From an uncultured Gammaproteobacteria bacterium (lineage in GTDB: Bacteria > Pseudomonadota > Gammaproteobacteria > UBA6429 > Thiohalophilaceae): 64,000 nt of DNA. The notes under the pieces are model-generated. The model ran no database searches and was not told where the DNA came from. It saw nothing but the letters and a program-made list of their open reading frames with translations. Positions 27,881 through 38,565 of this stretch are shown here, piece by piece. The position numbers were made by a program, and so were the translations under genes. Every line of letters starts with the position of its first letter. Positions within the stretch are counted from its first letter, which is position 1. The stretch is taken from contig CAJYAN010000014.1 of NCBI GenBank assembly GCA_913064945.1, positions 16,899 to 80,898 on the forward strand, given 5' to 3'.

Positions 27881-28405
27881 ATGTCTGACGCCAACAACGA
27901 CGAAACTGACTTAGCCCCCAGCCGATCCCAACGCAAGCGTGACGCCCATGCCATCAGGGACCTCGGTGAGAGTCTGGTCAACCTGGAAGCCGGTCAGCTT
28001 GCCCGGTTTGAGCTGCCCGAATTTATTCTTAACGTCATTAATGAGACGCGACGGATCCGGCAACACGGTGCACGCAAACGCCAGTTACAATATCTGGCCA
28101 AACAATTGCGCCAGATCGATACCGATATCCTGCTTCAACATTTGCAACAATTACAACGTCCACACCAGGAGGATGTTGCCCTGTTGCACCAGATAGAACG
28201 CTGGCGCGATCGCCTGCTGCAGGAGGGTCAGGACGCACTGACTGACTTCATCGATCATCACCCGCTGGCGGACCGGCAGCTGCTGCGACAACTGATCCGT
28301 AATGCGCAACATCAGGCAGAAAAACAAACCGCGCCAAAGGCCGCCCGCCAGCTCTTTAAATATATACGCGAACTATTAAGCGGGCCGCAGGACGATCAGG
28401 CCTGA
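27881..28405 (+). CDS. darP: DarP (YjgA/DUF615) 50S maturation factor
   Basis: DarP/YjgA associates with late 50S precursors in E. coli. The 174 residues from ATG 27881 carry the family marks [39 protein letters not shown] and [14 protein letters not shown]. The open frame continues upstream inside pmbA but that part is the antisense shadow. It is divergent from pmbA and convergent with tldD, with a 10-bp overlap of the ends. Confidence 0.93.
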   Translation: MSDANNDETDLAPSRSQRKRDAHAIRDLGESLVNLEAGQLARFELPEFILNVINETRRIRQHGARKRQLQYLAKQLRQIDTDILLQHLQQLQRPHQEDVALLHQIERWRDRLLQEGQDALTDFIDHHPLADRQLLRQLIRNAQHQAEKQTAPKAARQLFKYIRELLSGPQDDQA

Positions 28406-29838
28406 GTGCCGCCCACGGTTAACTCATCGATACGCAACGTCGGCTGACCTACCCCCACCGGCACACTCTGACCTTCCTTGCCACAAACACCGACCCCCAA
28501 GTCTAATTGCAGGTCATTCCCGACCATGCTGATTTTTTGCATGACTTCGGGGCCATTGCCGATCAGTGTCGCGCCTTTGACCGGCGCCGTGACCTTACCA
28601 TTTTCAATTAAATACGCTTCACTGGCGGAGAAGACAAACTTGCCCGAGGTGATATCCACCTGACCGCCACCAAAATTCACCGCGTAAATCCCCTTGTCGA
28701 CCGAGGCAATAATTTCCTGTGGGTCGTACTCGCCGGCCAGCATATAGGTATTGGTCATACGCGGCATGGGTAGATGTGCGTAGGACTCGCGTCGACCATT
28801 GCCGGTCGGCTTGACCCCCATGAGGTGTGCATTATGCTTGTCCTGCATATAACCCTTGAGGATGCCATTTTCGATCAGGATGTTTTCCTGGGTCGCGACA
28901 CCTTCATCATCGACATTGAGCGAACCGCGGCGACCCGGCATAGTGCCGTTATCAACCACGGTACAGCCTTTGGCGGCGACCTGCTCACCAATACGATTAC
29001 TAAAGACCGAAGAGGCCTTACGGTTAAAGTCGCCTTCCAGGCCGTGGCCAACGGCTTCATGTAATAACACACCCGGCCAACCCGGCCCCAGAATCACAGG
29101 CATACCACCGGCCGGCGCGTCCACTGCTTCGAGATTGACCAGCGCCTGTCGTACAGCCTCCTGCACATAGTGATCGGTACGCCCGTCATGCATGAAGTAA
29201 TCATAACTAACACGACCACCACCACCGCAACTCCCCTGCTCACGTCGACCGTTATGCTCGGCAATCACGCTCACATTTAAACGCACCATGGGACGGACAT
29301 CTGCGGCCAGTGTGCCATCGGTGGCCGCGACCAGCATTACTTCATAGGAACCGGACAGACTGACAAAGACCTGTTTGACCCGTGGATCAATTTTTCGTGC
29401 CTGACTGTCGAGCTGTTGCAGCAACTGAACCTTATCCTGTGCGGTAAGTGACGCCAGCGGATCATCGGCACTATAGAGGCGTGGTACACCACCACGCTGC
29501 CAGGCCTGTACCTGTTGCTGCTGTCCCTGACGGGCAATGGCCCTGGCGGTTACCGCCGCCTGTGTCAGCGCGGGCAGAATAATCTCATCGGAATAGGCAA
29601 AGCCGGTTTTTTCACCACTAATGGCCCGCACCCCCACACCCTGTTCAATGTGGTAGTGGCCTTCTTTGACAATGGCGTCTTCCAGCGACCAGGATTCCTG
29701 GCGCACAGATTGAAAATATAAATCGGCACTATCAATAGAATGACTGGAGAGTTTATCCAGCACCGTGTGCAGGTCATTTTCGGTCAGCCCGGTAGGTGAC
29801 AACAAAGCCTGCTTGGCAATTTCCAGTGACTGATTCAT
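28396..29838 (-). CDS. tldD: TldD metalloprotease
   Basis: TldD is the catalytic partner of PmbA. The 480-residue protein holds the zinc motif [11 protein letters not shown] (HExxxH) near residue 263 and the TldD signature [19 protein letters not shown]. The C-terminal part [32 protein letters not shown] carries the conserved metal-site Cys. It overlaps nit by 4 bp at its start. Confidence 0.97.
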   Translation of the reverse strand: MNQSLEIAKQALLSPTGLTENDLHTVLDKLSSHSIDSADLYFQSVRQESWSLEDAIVKEGHYHIEQGVGVRAISGEKTGFAYSDEIILPALTQAAVTARAIARQGQQQQVQAWQRGGVPRLYSADDPLASLTAQDKVQLLQQLDSQARKIDPRVKQVFVSLSGSYEVMLVAATDGTLAADVRPMVRLNVSVIAEHNGRREQGSCGGGGRVSYDYFMHDGRTDHYVQEAVRQALVNLEAVDAPAGGMPVILGPGWPGVLLHEAVGHGLEGDFNRKASSVFSNRIGEQVAAKGCTVVDNGTMPGRRGSLNVDDEGVATQENILIENGILKGYMQDKHNAHLMGVKPTGNGRRESYAHLPMPRMTNTYMLAGEYDPQEIIASVDKGIYAVNFGGGQVDITSGKFVFSASEAYLIENGKVTAPVKGATLIGNGPEVMQKISMVGNDLQLDLGVGVCGKEGQSVPVGVGQPTLRIDELTVGGTQA

Positions 29839-30671
29839 ACCGAGGGTAAGTCGCAGGGAAGTTTGCGGTGTTCAAGCACCGGAAAATTTCGCCGTGTTGT
29901 GTTGAGTTGTTGCATATCGATTTTCGCCATGACATAACCGGAGCCGCTAGGCAGGCAATCCAGCACCCGCCCCCAGGGATCAATCATCATACTGTGTCCA
30001 AAGGTTTCTCTACCGTTAACGTGATACCCACCCTGCGCCGAGGCCACAACATAGGCAAGATTCTCAATCGCCCGCGCCCGCAATAATACTTCCCAGTGGG
30101 CCTTACCGGTAATGGCGGTAAAGGCCGAAGGGATGGCGATGATTTCGACGCCTTCCGTTGCCATGCGCCGAAACAGTTCCGGAAAACGCAGGTCATAGCA
30201 GACAGCCAAACCCAGGCGACCGAACGGTGTGTCGACCACCATGACGCGTTTGCCAGCCGTCGTCGTTTGTGACTCGTGATAGGTTTCCTTACTCTCTTCT
30301 AGTCTGACATCAAACAAATGGACTTTATCATAACGCGCCACCTGATCCCCATGGTCGTTATATAACAGACAGGCGGCAGCGACGCGTTGTTTATCCTCGC
30401 TCTGTAAAGGAATGGTGCCACCAACAAGCCAGACGCGGTGTTTGTCAGCCTGAGCCGCCATAAAATCCTGAATCGGGCCGTTGGCCTCCTGCTCGCTAAT
30501 ACCAAGCTTGTCTTTTTCCTGCATACCCATATAGGCGAAGTTTTCCGGCAGGACGACCAGCTCGGCCCCGGCATCCACCGACCGGCTAATCAGACGACCC
30601 GCCTCGGTCAGGTTGGCAGGGACGTTAGGCCCGGAGGCCATTTGTATTGCGGCAAGACGACTCACATACAC
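29835..30671 (-). CDS. Nitrilase-superfamily amidohydrolase (Nit family)
   Basis: A 278-residue carbon-nitrogen hydrolase of the Nit1/Nit2 type, probably a deaminated-glutathione or omega-amidase. The catalytic triad can be seen: Glu in [11 protein letters not shown], Lys in YDKVHLFDV and Cys in [15 protein letters not shown]. The C-terminus has [19 protein letters not shown], typical of the family. It overlaps tldD and lies downstream of yhdP, an order I know from other gammaproteobacteria. Confidence 0.93.
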   Translation of the reverse strand: MYVSRLAAIQMASGPNVPANLTEAGRLISRSVDAGAELVVLPENFAYMGMQEKDKLGISEQEANGPIQDFMAAQADKHRVWLVGGTIPLQSEDKQRVAAACLLYNDHGDQVARYDKVHLFDVRLEESKETYHESQTTTAGKRVMVVDTPFGRLGLAVCYDLRFPELFRRMATEGVEIIAIPSAFTAITGKAHWEVLLRARAIENLAYVVASAQGGYHVNGRETFGHSMMIDPWGRVLDCLPSGSGYVMAKIDMQQLNTTRRNFPVLEHRKLPCDLPSV

Positions 30672-30703
30672 TCCAGTATTAATAACAGACGCTATCGCAC
30701 CGG

Positions 30704-31033
30704 TTATTCTTCAATTTGTAATTGCAGGCGATCCGGATACTGGCTGCCTGAAATCAGTTTTATTCTAGAGGCCTCCAGCCCCAAAGACACCAGCCAGCCG
30801 CGCAATTCTATCGCCCATAATGAACCTTCATCGCCACCAGGGAAATAGACGGTTAAACGTGCCTTTGCGGAATCCTGCAGGCGATGCATAACCGCCTGTA
30901 ATACCGGCATCGCCAGCACGACCTGGGCCGTCTTGGGTACAGACCACGCCGCCCGCTCAATAAACATTTCCTGTCCGGCCCGGGCGATAGACAGCCCGAA
31001 AAACAACAGGAGCAATATTAATGGTAAGCGCAT
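30704..31033 (-). CDS. Unrecognised secreted protein
   Basis: A 109-residue protein with an N-terminal signal peptide (LPLILLLLFFGLSIARA, cleavage about residue 19). The mature part is mixed in charge and has AIELRGWLVSLGLEASRIKLISGSQYPDRLQLQIEE, perhaps a small alpha-beta domain. I do not recognise the family. It lies between yhdP and nit on the same strand, and its stop is 32 bp before the nit start. Confidence 0.7.
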   Translation of the reverse strand: MRLPLILLLLFFGLSIARAGQEMFIERAAWSVPKTAQVVLAMPVLQAVMHRLQDSAKARLTVYFPGGDEGSLWAIELRGWLVSLGLEASRIKLISGSQYPDRLQLQIEE

Positions 31034-31109
31034 GCGTCTAGCATACCATATCTGGAGATGGGGCTAATGTGTATTATGGTCACGACCAGATTCCCTGCGC
31101 CCTCAACAA

Positions 31110-34100
31110 TTATTTTGTGGCCGGGGCAGGTGAATTAAGCTTTTCAATGTTCGGCTTTTCCCAGCTACCGGTAATCTGGTAGGCGCTGGCAACACTCTTG
31201 TCGAAGGCCGAGCCGAAAATTTGTTTCAGAAACAGGAGTACCGCACCGACCTGCGGGCCCCAGACCAGATAACCCGGTAACGGGGCCGTGCCGGAAATAT
31301 TCGGAATCACCAGCACATTCAGGTCGTAATCCTGCTGCGCCAGGCCGGTACGTCCATCCACAATCACTTTGGCCAGGGTACTATCCACAGTAAGATTTTT
31401 CGTTGTCGCATTACCCTGACTAATATCAAAACTACCCTCTACGGTATCGAACGAAAAACCACTCTTCATGTCAGTGAAATCCAGAAACAATCGCCTTGGC
31501 AACGCGGCCAGGCTGAGCAGGCCAAACAGGCGTCCGGCACCGGGGTCCACTTCAACAATATTGCCCTTTTCAATACGGGCATTGAAACGACCATTGAGCC
31601 CGGCAAATGAAAAACCAAAGGGACTCGCGGGCCAGTTCACTTCTGCGTGTGTATTACGAACCTTACCCGCCTTGATAATCGCGGCAAAGCCCCATTGAGA
31701 TAATTGCGAACCAAGATCATTACTTGTCATATCAATCTTTAAGGAGGTTTTCTCTTTTTGACGAAACTGCCAGCTGCCTCTCGATGTTATCGTTGAATAA
31801 GGTGTCGATAGATTCAGCTGATTTATCCTAAAACCGTCAGTGACGCGATCGATATCCATGACGACCTTGCCAATCTCAGTATTATTTACCATCAGCTTAT
31901 TAATATAGCCATTGACGAGTGGCCATTGTTGCGGGCGGATGTCACCACCACCCTTGCTCAGAGGTGTATTGTGTTCGTCGGCGTTCAGCATCAATTGCAA
32001 ACGATTCATGGCCAGTTCGACGGGCATCGCCTGCCAGTCATGTGCCGTTGCCGTTTTATGCCTGCCTTTTGCAGAAAAATATTCCAGCCAGTCCTGTACG
32101 GGAAGCTGCGTAGCGTTACCCTCCAGGCGGAGAATCTTGCGGCGCGGCAGGACCGGCATTTTCTTACCAAAATTAACCGTTGCCTTACTAACGCCGATAC
32201 TGCCCTGTTTGCGGCTTAGACCCAGCGCTGCCTGCAAGCGATGGTCATATTGAACCTGCACCTGTGTCATACCCTTTGCCGGCAGGACGACTGTCATTGA
32301 AAACGGCGTTTTATCTCCAGCCTTTTTATTCAATGGGGCCGGTAAGTCCATCGTCACGCCCTGCAGGTCGGAAGAGAGACTAAGCCTGGCTGGAATCTCA
32401 CGACCTGCCTGTACATAAGGCAAAGTAAAAACGCCCTGCCAGCCGGCCTGGCCAGAGAGTTTTTCCAGGCCGGGAATTGCAAAGTGTGAATGCAACGTTG
32501 CCGCATCAAATGCACCACGACCAACGATCTGTACCGGACGCGCCTCTTTAAAATCCTGTGTATAGACATCCAGACTCGCCGGCTCACCCATAATCGATGC
32601 CTTTAATGCCTGGCCACTTAGACCTCTTTCATCAAACTTGAGCTTGCCATTTAACGCCCGGATATCGACGGCCCTGTCGAGTAAGGCAAAACTCATGTTC
32701 GTTAAGTCAACGTCACCACGATAGTGCAATGGATTTAGTTTTGCCATTTGATTATTTAGTGGAATGTATAAATCCAGATTCAGTTCACTCTTGCCGCTCA
32801 TGGCAACACTTTGAACAAAATGCTTACTCTCCGGCGCTATCGGGCTGTTCACCAGAAAGTCAAAGACTTCTTTCACGGGCCCGGAGGCTTTTGCCTGCAC
32901 CTGCAATTCTGGATGCAGGAAATCCTTGATATCTACATCAACCTGACGTGATAGTGTCTGTTGTAATAACTGCGCCTGAATGCCGTGTATATGCATGCTC
33001 TGTCCGCTAAAACTGGCATCGACGCGGGCATTGGTCAAAGGCGGCCAATGTTTCTGATAATTCAATTCGACCTGGTCCGCATAAAACTGGACCTGAAAGT
33101 TACCCTGTTGCTGTCGAAACGGGAAATCATTCAGCCTGCCACTAAAGACGGCTCCACCGAAACCAACCTTTCCTGCCACGATCGCCTGATCCAGCCAGTG
33201 CACCAGGTCTTTATCCATAATGCCAACGGGATAATACGTACTTGCATTGCTGGCATCACCATCCCAGAACTGCACTTGCATATCCAGATAGGGTGAAGCC
33301 TTGTTTGCCGGCACCTGTAAATAGACACTGGCATTTGCCTTAACCTCGGTGGTCTGCGTTGCCACGTCACCCGCGGACACAGTCCAGCCATATCGGTCTT
33401 TTGACCAGCTGATCTGAGTCTTCAGCTCATTTAAGGAAAAGGCGTGGCGAAACATTTTTGGAAAATAAATCGTTGAGTAGCTGTTGTCGATCTTGAGCTG
33501 ACCGTAATTCAGGGTACTGACAAGTGAGCCACGAAAACCCTGTATCGCAGGATAGTGTCGCCAGGCGGACGTATGTAAATGACTAAACGCGGCGTGGACC
33601 GCGACATCGCGCAGCTTATGATCCCTGACAAAAGCTTTTGCTGCCAGGTTACGAAGATCTCCCGAGGGATTAAGCCCATTCACGGCCTGACGCAAATCTT
33701 CCGGTCCTTCATCCAGTGTATCCAGAATAGTCCGCAGGTCTTCAATTCGTAGATAACCGGCGTTGAGCTGAAAAACATCTTCCACGCCAGGCTGATAGGC
33801 AAGCGTGATATCGGTTTTTGGCCAGACACTGCCGCCATGTATCAGTTGAAAGTCTTTCACCTTCATTGACCAGCCCTGTTCCCCGCGTTGCCAGTCGAAA
33901 ATGCCTGCGAGTAATTGTAAATTAAGCGGGCCTGCCTTCTTTTCCTGTAGCGTCACATCGTATGCGCTAAGGTCACCGGACAGGCCGAGCAGCTTGCTCT
34001 GTCCCCACTTCCCCCAGAGACGAACATCCAGCTGACCATTCTTCAGCTGGGCATTATTCCAGCGTGGCTGGAATTGCTCCCATTGCTGAATATCCACGGC

Positions 34101-34823
34101 AAAGGCCTGCAAATAAAATGTGCCCTGCCAGTCCTGCGGATTCAGACTATCGCCATTGACGTCCGCAGAGAACTTGACGTTACGCCCTAACGTTTTTGGA
34201 ACTTCTACCTGCCCGGCCAGGACATGACGCTGACCTCGATTAGTCAGATGTAAATTCACATCGTTGAACTGGTAGTGTTTTGTTTTTAGATTGTCCTGCC
34301 AGACAATGGTACTGTTTTCAAGACTCAGGTCGCTATAAGTAAATAGCCATTGCGCTAACTGGTTATCCGTCTTTGACGGCTCATTGCCGGTACGTCTGTT
34401 CACCTTTAACCCCTGGACACTCAGACTGCCGTTTTTATGTCGGGTAAGAATGATATGGATCCCGTTAATGGTAATTTCACCAGGGACAAATTGCCGTTCT
34501 CGAATAGAGGCCAGTACCGCCAGACCAATACGCGCTTCGGAAAAACGCGCCAGTTCCCTTTTGGTTTTGCTATTGAGAAGTTGTACGTCTTTAAAGATCA
34601 GTACTGGAGTCATGCCTTCGAGGCGCGCGTCAAATCCCTGAATATGAACATTTTGATCCAGTAATTTTGAGACCTCCTGTTCAATCACGCCACGGTATTT
34701 ACCCAGGTCATTCAGCAGGACCCGCGCAACGGAAAAAAAGATCGCCAGCAGAACGAGGACCACCGCCGCGACATAAATTGCGCCGCGGTAGATTTTTGTG
34801 CTGAGTGGTTGTCCGTTAGACAT
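31110..34823 (-). CDS. yhdP: YhdP, AsmA-like phospholipid transport protein
   Basis: YhdP belongs to the AsmA-like/TamB bridge-protein group that moves phospholipids to the outer membrane. The 1237-residue length is normal. One N-terminal membrane helix (AIYVAAVVLVLLAIFFSVA, about 15-33) is followed by a long repetitive beta-strand periplasmic region and a C-terminal DUF3971/AsmA-type end with FGLLSLAALPRRLFLDFTDM and DYDLNVLVIPNISGTAPLPGYLVWGPQVGAVLLFLKQIFG. It starts at ATG 34823, 36 bp after rng. Confidence 0.96.
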   Translation of the reverse strand: MSNGQPLSTKIYRGAIYVAAVVLVLLAIFFSVARVLLNDLGKYRGVIEQEVSKLLDQNVHIQGFDARLEGMTPVLIFKDVQLLNSKTKRELARFSEARIGLAVLASIRERQFVPGEITINGIHIILTRHKNGSLSVQGLKVNRRTGNEPSKTDNQLAQWLFTYSDLSLENSTIVWQDNLKTKHYQFNDVNLHLTNRGQRHVLAGQVEVPKTLGRNVKFSADVNGDSLNPQDWQGTFYLQAFAVDIQQWEQFQPRWNNAQLKNGQLDVRLWGKWGQSKLLGLSGDLSAYDVTLQEKKAGPLNLQLLAGIFDWQRGEQGWSMKVKDFQLIHGGSVWPKTDITLAYQPGVEDVFQLNAGYLRIEDLRTILDTLDEGPEDLRQAVNGLNPSGDLRNLAAKAFVRDHKLRDVAVHAAFSHLHTSAWRHYPAIQGFRGSLVSTLNYGQLKIDNSYSTIYFPKMFRHAFSLNELKTQISWSKDRYGWTVSAGDVATQTTEVKANASVYLQVPANKASPYLDMQVQFWDGDASNASTYYPVGIMDKDLVHWLDQAIVAGKVGFGGAVFSGRLNDFPFRQQQGNFQVQFYADQVELNYQKHWPPLTNARVDASFSGQSMHIHGIQAQLLQQTLSRQVDVDIKDFLHPELQVQAKASGPVKEVFDFLVNSPIAPESKHFVQSVAMSGKSELNLDLYIPLNNQMAKLNPLHYRGDVDLTNMSFALLDRAVDIRALNGKLKFDERGLSGQALKASIMGEPASLDVYTQDFKEARPVQIVGRGAFDAATLHSHFAIPGLEKLSGQAGWQGVFTLPYVQAGREIPARLSLSSDLQGVTMDLPAPLNKKAGDKTPFSMTVVLPAKGMTQVQVQYDHRLQAALGLSRKQGSIGVSKATVNFGKKMPVLPRRKILRLEGNATQLPVQDWLEYFSAKGRHKTATAHDWQAMPVELAMNRLQLMLNADEHNTPLSKGGGDIRPQQWPLVNGYINKLMVNNTEIGKVVMDIDRVTDGFRINQLNLSTPYSTITSRGSWQFRQKEKTSLKIDMTSNDLGSQLSQWGFAAIIKAGKVRNTHAEVNWPASPFGFSFAGLNGRFNARIEKGNIVEVDPGAGRLFGLLSLAALPRRLFLDFTDMKSGFSFDTVEGSFDISQGNATTKNLTVDSTLAKVIVDGRTGLAQQDYDLNVLVIPNISGTAPLPGYLVWGPQVGAVLLFLKQIFGSAFDKSVASAYQITGSWEKPNIEKLNSPAPATK

Positions 34824-34859
34824 GCTCTGTATGGGATACCTTCACTAACCTGCTAGTGC

Positions 34860-36332
34860 TTACATCAGGACAATATCAAACTGCTCCTGAGAATACTCTG
34901 ACTCCACCTGTAATTTGATGGGTTTACCAACAAACTCTTCCAGCTCTGCCAGGCTGGTCGATTCCTCGTCCAGTAACAGGTCGATCACCACCTGTGACGC
35001 CAGTACCAGCAACTGTTGTGCATCAAATTGACGTGCTTCACGAATGATCTCGCGGAAGACTTCATAACAGACCGTCTCGGCGGTCATCAGTGAACCCCGC
35101 CCCTGACAGCAGGGACAGGGTTCGCAGAGAATATGCTCCAGACTTTCGCGGGTTCGTTTGCGGGTCATCTCGACCAGGCCCAGAGAGGAGACCTCACTGA
35201 TATGAGTCTTGGCGTGATCCTTTTCCAGATTTTTTTCCAGGGCGCGAATCACCTGGCGACGATGTTCCGTGTCCTGCATATCGATAAAATCAAGAATGAT
35301 AATGCCGCCAAGATTCCGCAGCCGTAATTGACGCACAATTGCCTGAGTCGCCTCCAGGTTGGTCTTGAAAATGGTCTCTTCCAGGTTACGATGGCCGACA
35401 AAGGCACCCGTGTTGACATCGATGGTGGTCATGGCCTCGGTTTGATCGATAATCAGATAGCCACCGGACTTCAGCTGTACCTTGCGTTGTAAGGACTTGT
35501 GGATCTCGTCTTCCACACCATAGATATCAAAAATAGGGCGTTCACCGGGATAGTATTCAATACTGTCTTTTAGCTCGGGGATAAATTTGCCGGCAAAGCG
35601 TGACACCTTGTCGTACGTCTCCCGAGAGTCGATACGGATCTTTTCCAGGCTGGTATCGCCCAGGTCGCGCATGGTACGCATCACCAGGGGCAAGTCTTCA
35701 TGCACCAGCATACCGGCCGCTTCCGAAGATGCCTTTTCCTTAATGGCCGACCAGAGTTTCTGTAAAAACACCATGTCCTTATAGATGGCGTCGTCACTCG
35801 CGCCATCACCCACAGTCCGTACAATATATCCCCCCTGATCAAATTCGGCCTGATAGCGGGCAATAATATCCTTGAGTCGCTGTCGCTCATCCGGATTTTC
35901 AATCTTTTGCGAGACGCCAATATGGTTTGAGCTCGGCATATAAACCAGATACCGCGAGGGTATGGATATTTGTGTGGTCAGACGCGCACCCTTGGTGCCC
36001 ATCGGGTCCTTGACCACCTGCACCACCACCTCCTGTCCCTCACGCAAGAGATTGAAGATCTGCGGTTCGGGCAATCTTTCCTCACTACTGACCCGCTCAT
36101 TACCTTCCACGATAACGTCCGAGGCATGCAAAAAGGCAGTACGATCCAGACCAACCTCGACAAAGGCCGCCTGCATCCCCGGCAGGACGCGACAGACCTT
36201 ACCTTTATATACATTACCAACCAGGCCACGACGACGGGTTCGTTCAATATGCACTTCCTGGAGCACACCATTCTCCACATAGGCGACGCGCGTCTCCTGC
36301 GGTGTTACATTAATCAGCAGTTCTTCACTCAA
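34860..36332 (-). CDS. rng: Ribonuclease G
   Basis: RNase G matures 16S rRNA 5' ends and degrades some mRNAs. The 490 residues show an N-terminal S1 domain (NVYKGKVCRVLPGMQAAFVEVGLDRTAFLHASDV), the catalytic GGYLIIDQTEAMTTIDVNTGAFVG with its Asp ligands, and the zinc-link CEPCPCCQGRG. It lacks the long C-terminal scaffold of RNase E, so RNase G is the call. It follows maf by 20 bp. Confidence 0.97.
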   Translation of the reverse strand: MSEELLINVTPQETRVAYVENGVLQEVHIERTRRRGLVGNVYKGKVCRVLPGMQAAFVEVGLDRTAFLHASDVIVEGNERVSSEERLPEPQIFNLLREGQEVVVQVVKDPMGTKGARLTTQISIPSRYLVYMPSSNHIGVSQKIENPDERQRLKDIIARYQAEFDQGGYIVRTVGDGASDDAIYKDMVFLQKLWSAIKEKASSEAAGMLVHEDLPLVMRTMRDLGDTSLEKIRIDSRETYDKVSRFAGKFIPELKDSIEYYPGERPIFDIYGVEDEIHKSLQRKVQLKSGGYLIIDQTEAMTTIDVNTGAFVGHRNLEETIFKTNLEATQAIVRQLRLRNLGGIIILDFIDMQDTEHRRQVIRALEKNLEKDHAKTHISEVSSLGLVEMTRKRTRESLEHILCEPCPCCQGRGSLMTAETVCYEVFREIIREARQFDAQQLLVLASQVVIDLLLDEESTSLAELEEFVGKPIKLQVESEYSQEQFDIVLM

Positions 36333-36352
36333 CCGTACGGTTCCTTTTTATT

Positions 36353-36955
36353 TTATCGCTTTTGTACATCCAACATATCGATTCCCTCGCCCAAGAGCAA
36401 TGACTGGGTCTCAAAAAGCGGCAACCCCATCACGCCGGAATAGCTACCCTCCAGACGTTCAATAAACAGTGCCCCCAGGCCCTGGATGGCATAACCGCCT
36501 GCCTTGTCCGCCGGTTCACCCGTGGCCCAATATTGCTCCCTTTCCACTGCGCTCAGCGGCCGGAAATAAACGCGGCTAATGCTACAGCACACCCGGCTAT
36601 ACTGACCAAGCATGGCCACGGCGCTATAGACATAATGCAAGCCTCCGGATAACTGCGCCAGCATAGCGAGGCCATCGTCACGGTCACGCGGTTTACCAAG
36701 GATCCGATCATCGATAACGACCGCCGTATCGGCACCGAGCACCGGGTGGCCGTCGGCCGCGGTTAAGCTCGCCCGAGCGGTCCGGGCCTTGGCCAGTGCC
36801 AGACGCTCCACATAGGCCTGGGCCGTTTCATTGGATAACGGCGTTTCATCAATATCACTTGAGAGTTGACGGTAACGAACACCGATCTGTTCCAGTAGCT
36901 CTGCCCGCCGTGGTGAGGCAGAGGCAAGATACAGATGAATATCGGGCGGGGACAT
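36353..36955 (-). CDS. maf: Maf-type nucleoside triphosphate pyrophosphatase
   Basis: Maf proteins hydrolyse dTTP/UTP or m7GTP to the monophosphate and block misincorporation. The 200 residues have [34 protein letters not shown] and [38 protein letters not shown]; the last favours the YhdE-like dTTP/UTP subgroup. It sits directly after rlmH and before rng. Confidence 0.95.
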   Translation of the reverse strand: MSPPDIHLYLASASPRRAELLEQIGVRYRQLSSDIDETPLSNETAQAYVERLALAKARTARASLTAADGHPVLGADTAVVIDDRILGKPRDRDDGLAMLAQLSGGLHYVYSAVAMLGQYSRVCCSISRVYFRPLSAVEREQYWATGEPADKAGGYAIQGLGALFIERLEGSYSGVMGLPLFETQSLLLGEGIDMLDVQKR

Positions 36956-36959
36956 GGAC

Positions 36960-37427
36960 TTATTTATGATAGGGGTGGTTGCGAAGAATCATCATGGCAC
37001 GATAGAGCTGCTCGGCCAGCACGACTCGCACCAGGGGATGTGGCAGCGTCAGCGGCGAGAGTGACCAGACTTGATTGGCGCGTTGGCGGACCGCCTCACT
37101 GAGACCATCGGGGCCGCCGACCAACAGGGCAATATCCTGTCCCAGAGTCATCCATTGCTGAATTTGTAGCGCCAGCGCTTCGGTACTCCATGACTTGCCA
37201 TGCTGATCGAGGGCCACGACATGGGCCTGTGCCGGGATGGCCGTCAACAGACGCTCGGCCTCTTCATCCTGCCACTGCCGGATATTCACCTGCTTGCCTC
37301 TTTTGGCAGCAGGAATTTCTTTTAATTGCAGCGGGCACTCAGGTGGCATGCGCTTTTCATATTCGGCATAACCCTCGCTCACCCAGTGCGGCATTTTCTG
37401 ACCGACAGCAAGCAACTGAAAGCGCAT
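36960..37427 (-). CDS. rlmH: RlmH, 23S rRNA pseudouridine-1915 N3-methyltransferase
   Basis: RlmH methylates pseudouridine 1915 in 23S rRNA on assembled ribosomes. The 155-residue SPOUT protein shows [19 protein letters not shown] and the C-terminal knot [28 protein letters not shown]. It is 4 bp from maf and 11 bp from rsfS. Confidence 0.97.
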   Translation of the reverse strand: MRFQLLAVGQKMPHWVSEGYAEYEKRMPPECPLQLKEIPAAKRGKQVNIRQWQDEEAERLLTAIPAQAHVVALDQHGKSWSTEALALQIQQWMTLGQDIALLVGGPDGLSEAVRQRANQVWSLSPLTLPHPLVRVVLAEQLYRAMMILRNHPYHK

Positions 37428-37438
37428 GGCCGCGTTGC

Positions 37439-37789
37439 CTAATCTGCAGCTTCGGCAGCGGGGCTTTCATCGCCCCACAGTTTTTCCAGATTATAAAAAT
37501 CGCGCACCGAAGGCAGCATGACATGAACCACGACATCCCCCAGGTCCACCAATACCCATTCGCCATGCAGTTCGCCCTCGACGCCACGCGGCATTTGATT
37601 GGCCTCCTTGGCCTTTTCCACCACATTACTGGCCAGTGATTTGACTTGCCGTGCCGTGTTACCGGTAGCGATGATCATCATGTCGGTCATATCTGAGCGA
37701 CCACGTAAATCCAGGACCTTGATCTCCGTGGCCTTAATATCTTCCAGGGCGTTAACTGCCAGCGCGCACAGTGCTTCCGTATTCATCAT
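37439..37789 (-). CDS. rsfS: Ribosomal silencing factor RsfS
   Basis: RsfS binds uL14 on the 50S subunit and prevents subunit joining in starvation. The 116 residues carry [41 protein letters not shown] and [30 protein letters not shown]. It lies 11 bp after nadD and before rlmH, its usual operon position. Confidence 0.97.
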   Translation of the reverse strand: MMNTEALCALAVNALEDIKATEIKVLDLRGRSDMTDMMIIATGNTARQVKSLASNVVEKAKEANQMPRGVEGELHGEWVLVDLGDVVVHVMLPSVRDFYNLEKLWGDESPAAEAAD

Positions 37790-37800
37790 TGCTTCAAACC

Positions 37801-38433
37801 TTATCCGTAAAAATGTCGTTGTTTCATATAATCGTAGACGGCGTCGGGTACCAGGTAACGTACCGATTCACCACGTTGCACGGCCTGCCGAATCGCCGTG
37901 GCCGAGATATCCAGTGCCGTGACCGCCTGAGAATAGACCTGACCCGCCGTCGCAGCGAACAATGCCTGCGGTGTCTCAACCAGGCGCTGCTGTAGAAGTG
38001 GGCGTAATTGATCGTTCTGGTACAACTTCTCGTGCGTCATCCCCGGCCTTTGCATGACCACAATGTGTGCCAGCGACAGGATCTCCTGCCAGCGATGCCA
38101 GCTCGTCAGGCTGGCAAAAGCATCCAGCCCCAGCAACAGGCACAGTGGCGCGTCGGTCTCCTGCCTGAGACTCTCCAGTGTATCCACCATATAGGAGGGA
38201 CCGTCGCGCCGCAGTTCACGATCATCGACCTTGAAGCCTGGCTGCCCTTGCACAGCAAGCCGTAGCATGGCGAGCCGATCCCGGCCATCGGCACATGGCG
38301 GGGTCCGATGTGCTGGCTGACCACAGGGAATAAAACGCACCTCTGTCAGGGCCAGCGCGGCGTAGACTTCCAGTGCCGGACGTAAGTGACCCAGGTGAAT
38401 CGGGTCGAAAGTACCGCCGAAAATTCCAATCAT
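37801..38433 (-). CDS. nadD: Nicotinate-nucleotide adenylyltransferase
   Basis: NadD adenylates NaMN to form deamido-NAD in NAD synthesis. The 210 residues start [20 protein letters not shown] with the (H/T)xGH motif and end with [28 protein letters not shown], the second nucleotide-binding motif. It lies between proA (127 bp upstream, holding a repeat) and rsfS. Confidence 0.97.
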   Translation of the reverse strand: MIGIFGGTFDPIHLGHLRPALEVYAALALTEVRFIPCGQPAHRTPPCADGRDRLAMLRLAVQGQPGFKVDDRELRRDGPSYMVDTLESLRQETDAPLCLLLGLDAFASLTSWHRWQEILSLAHIVVMQRPGMTHEKLYQNDQLRPLLQQRLVETPQALFAATAGQVYSQAVTALDISATAIRQAVQRGESVRYLVPDAVYDYMKQRHFYG

Positions 38434-38439
38434 GAAAAA

Positions 38440-38565
38440 TAGGGACGAGGTTCGAGGGACGAGGAACGAGGAAAAATCATTGTATCGTCACTACTGAATA
38501 GCTTCTCTATTACTGAAAATATACATAAAGCCTTGTCCCTCGACACCCGCCGTTCGTCCCTATGT
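38440..38565. repeat. GGGACGAGG-type inverted repeat between proA and nadD
   Basis: The left part has GGGACGAGGTTCGAGGGACG and GAGGAACGAGG (about 38442-38471). The right part has TTGTCCCTCGACACCC and TTCGTCCCT (about 38533-38562), in inverted sense. A low-complexity loop lies between. This family of CGAGG repeats is common in intergenic DNA of some gammaproteobacteria. It overlaps the last bases of proA. Confidence 0.5.
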
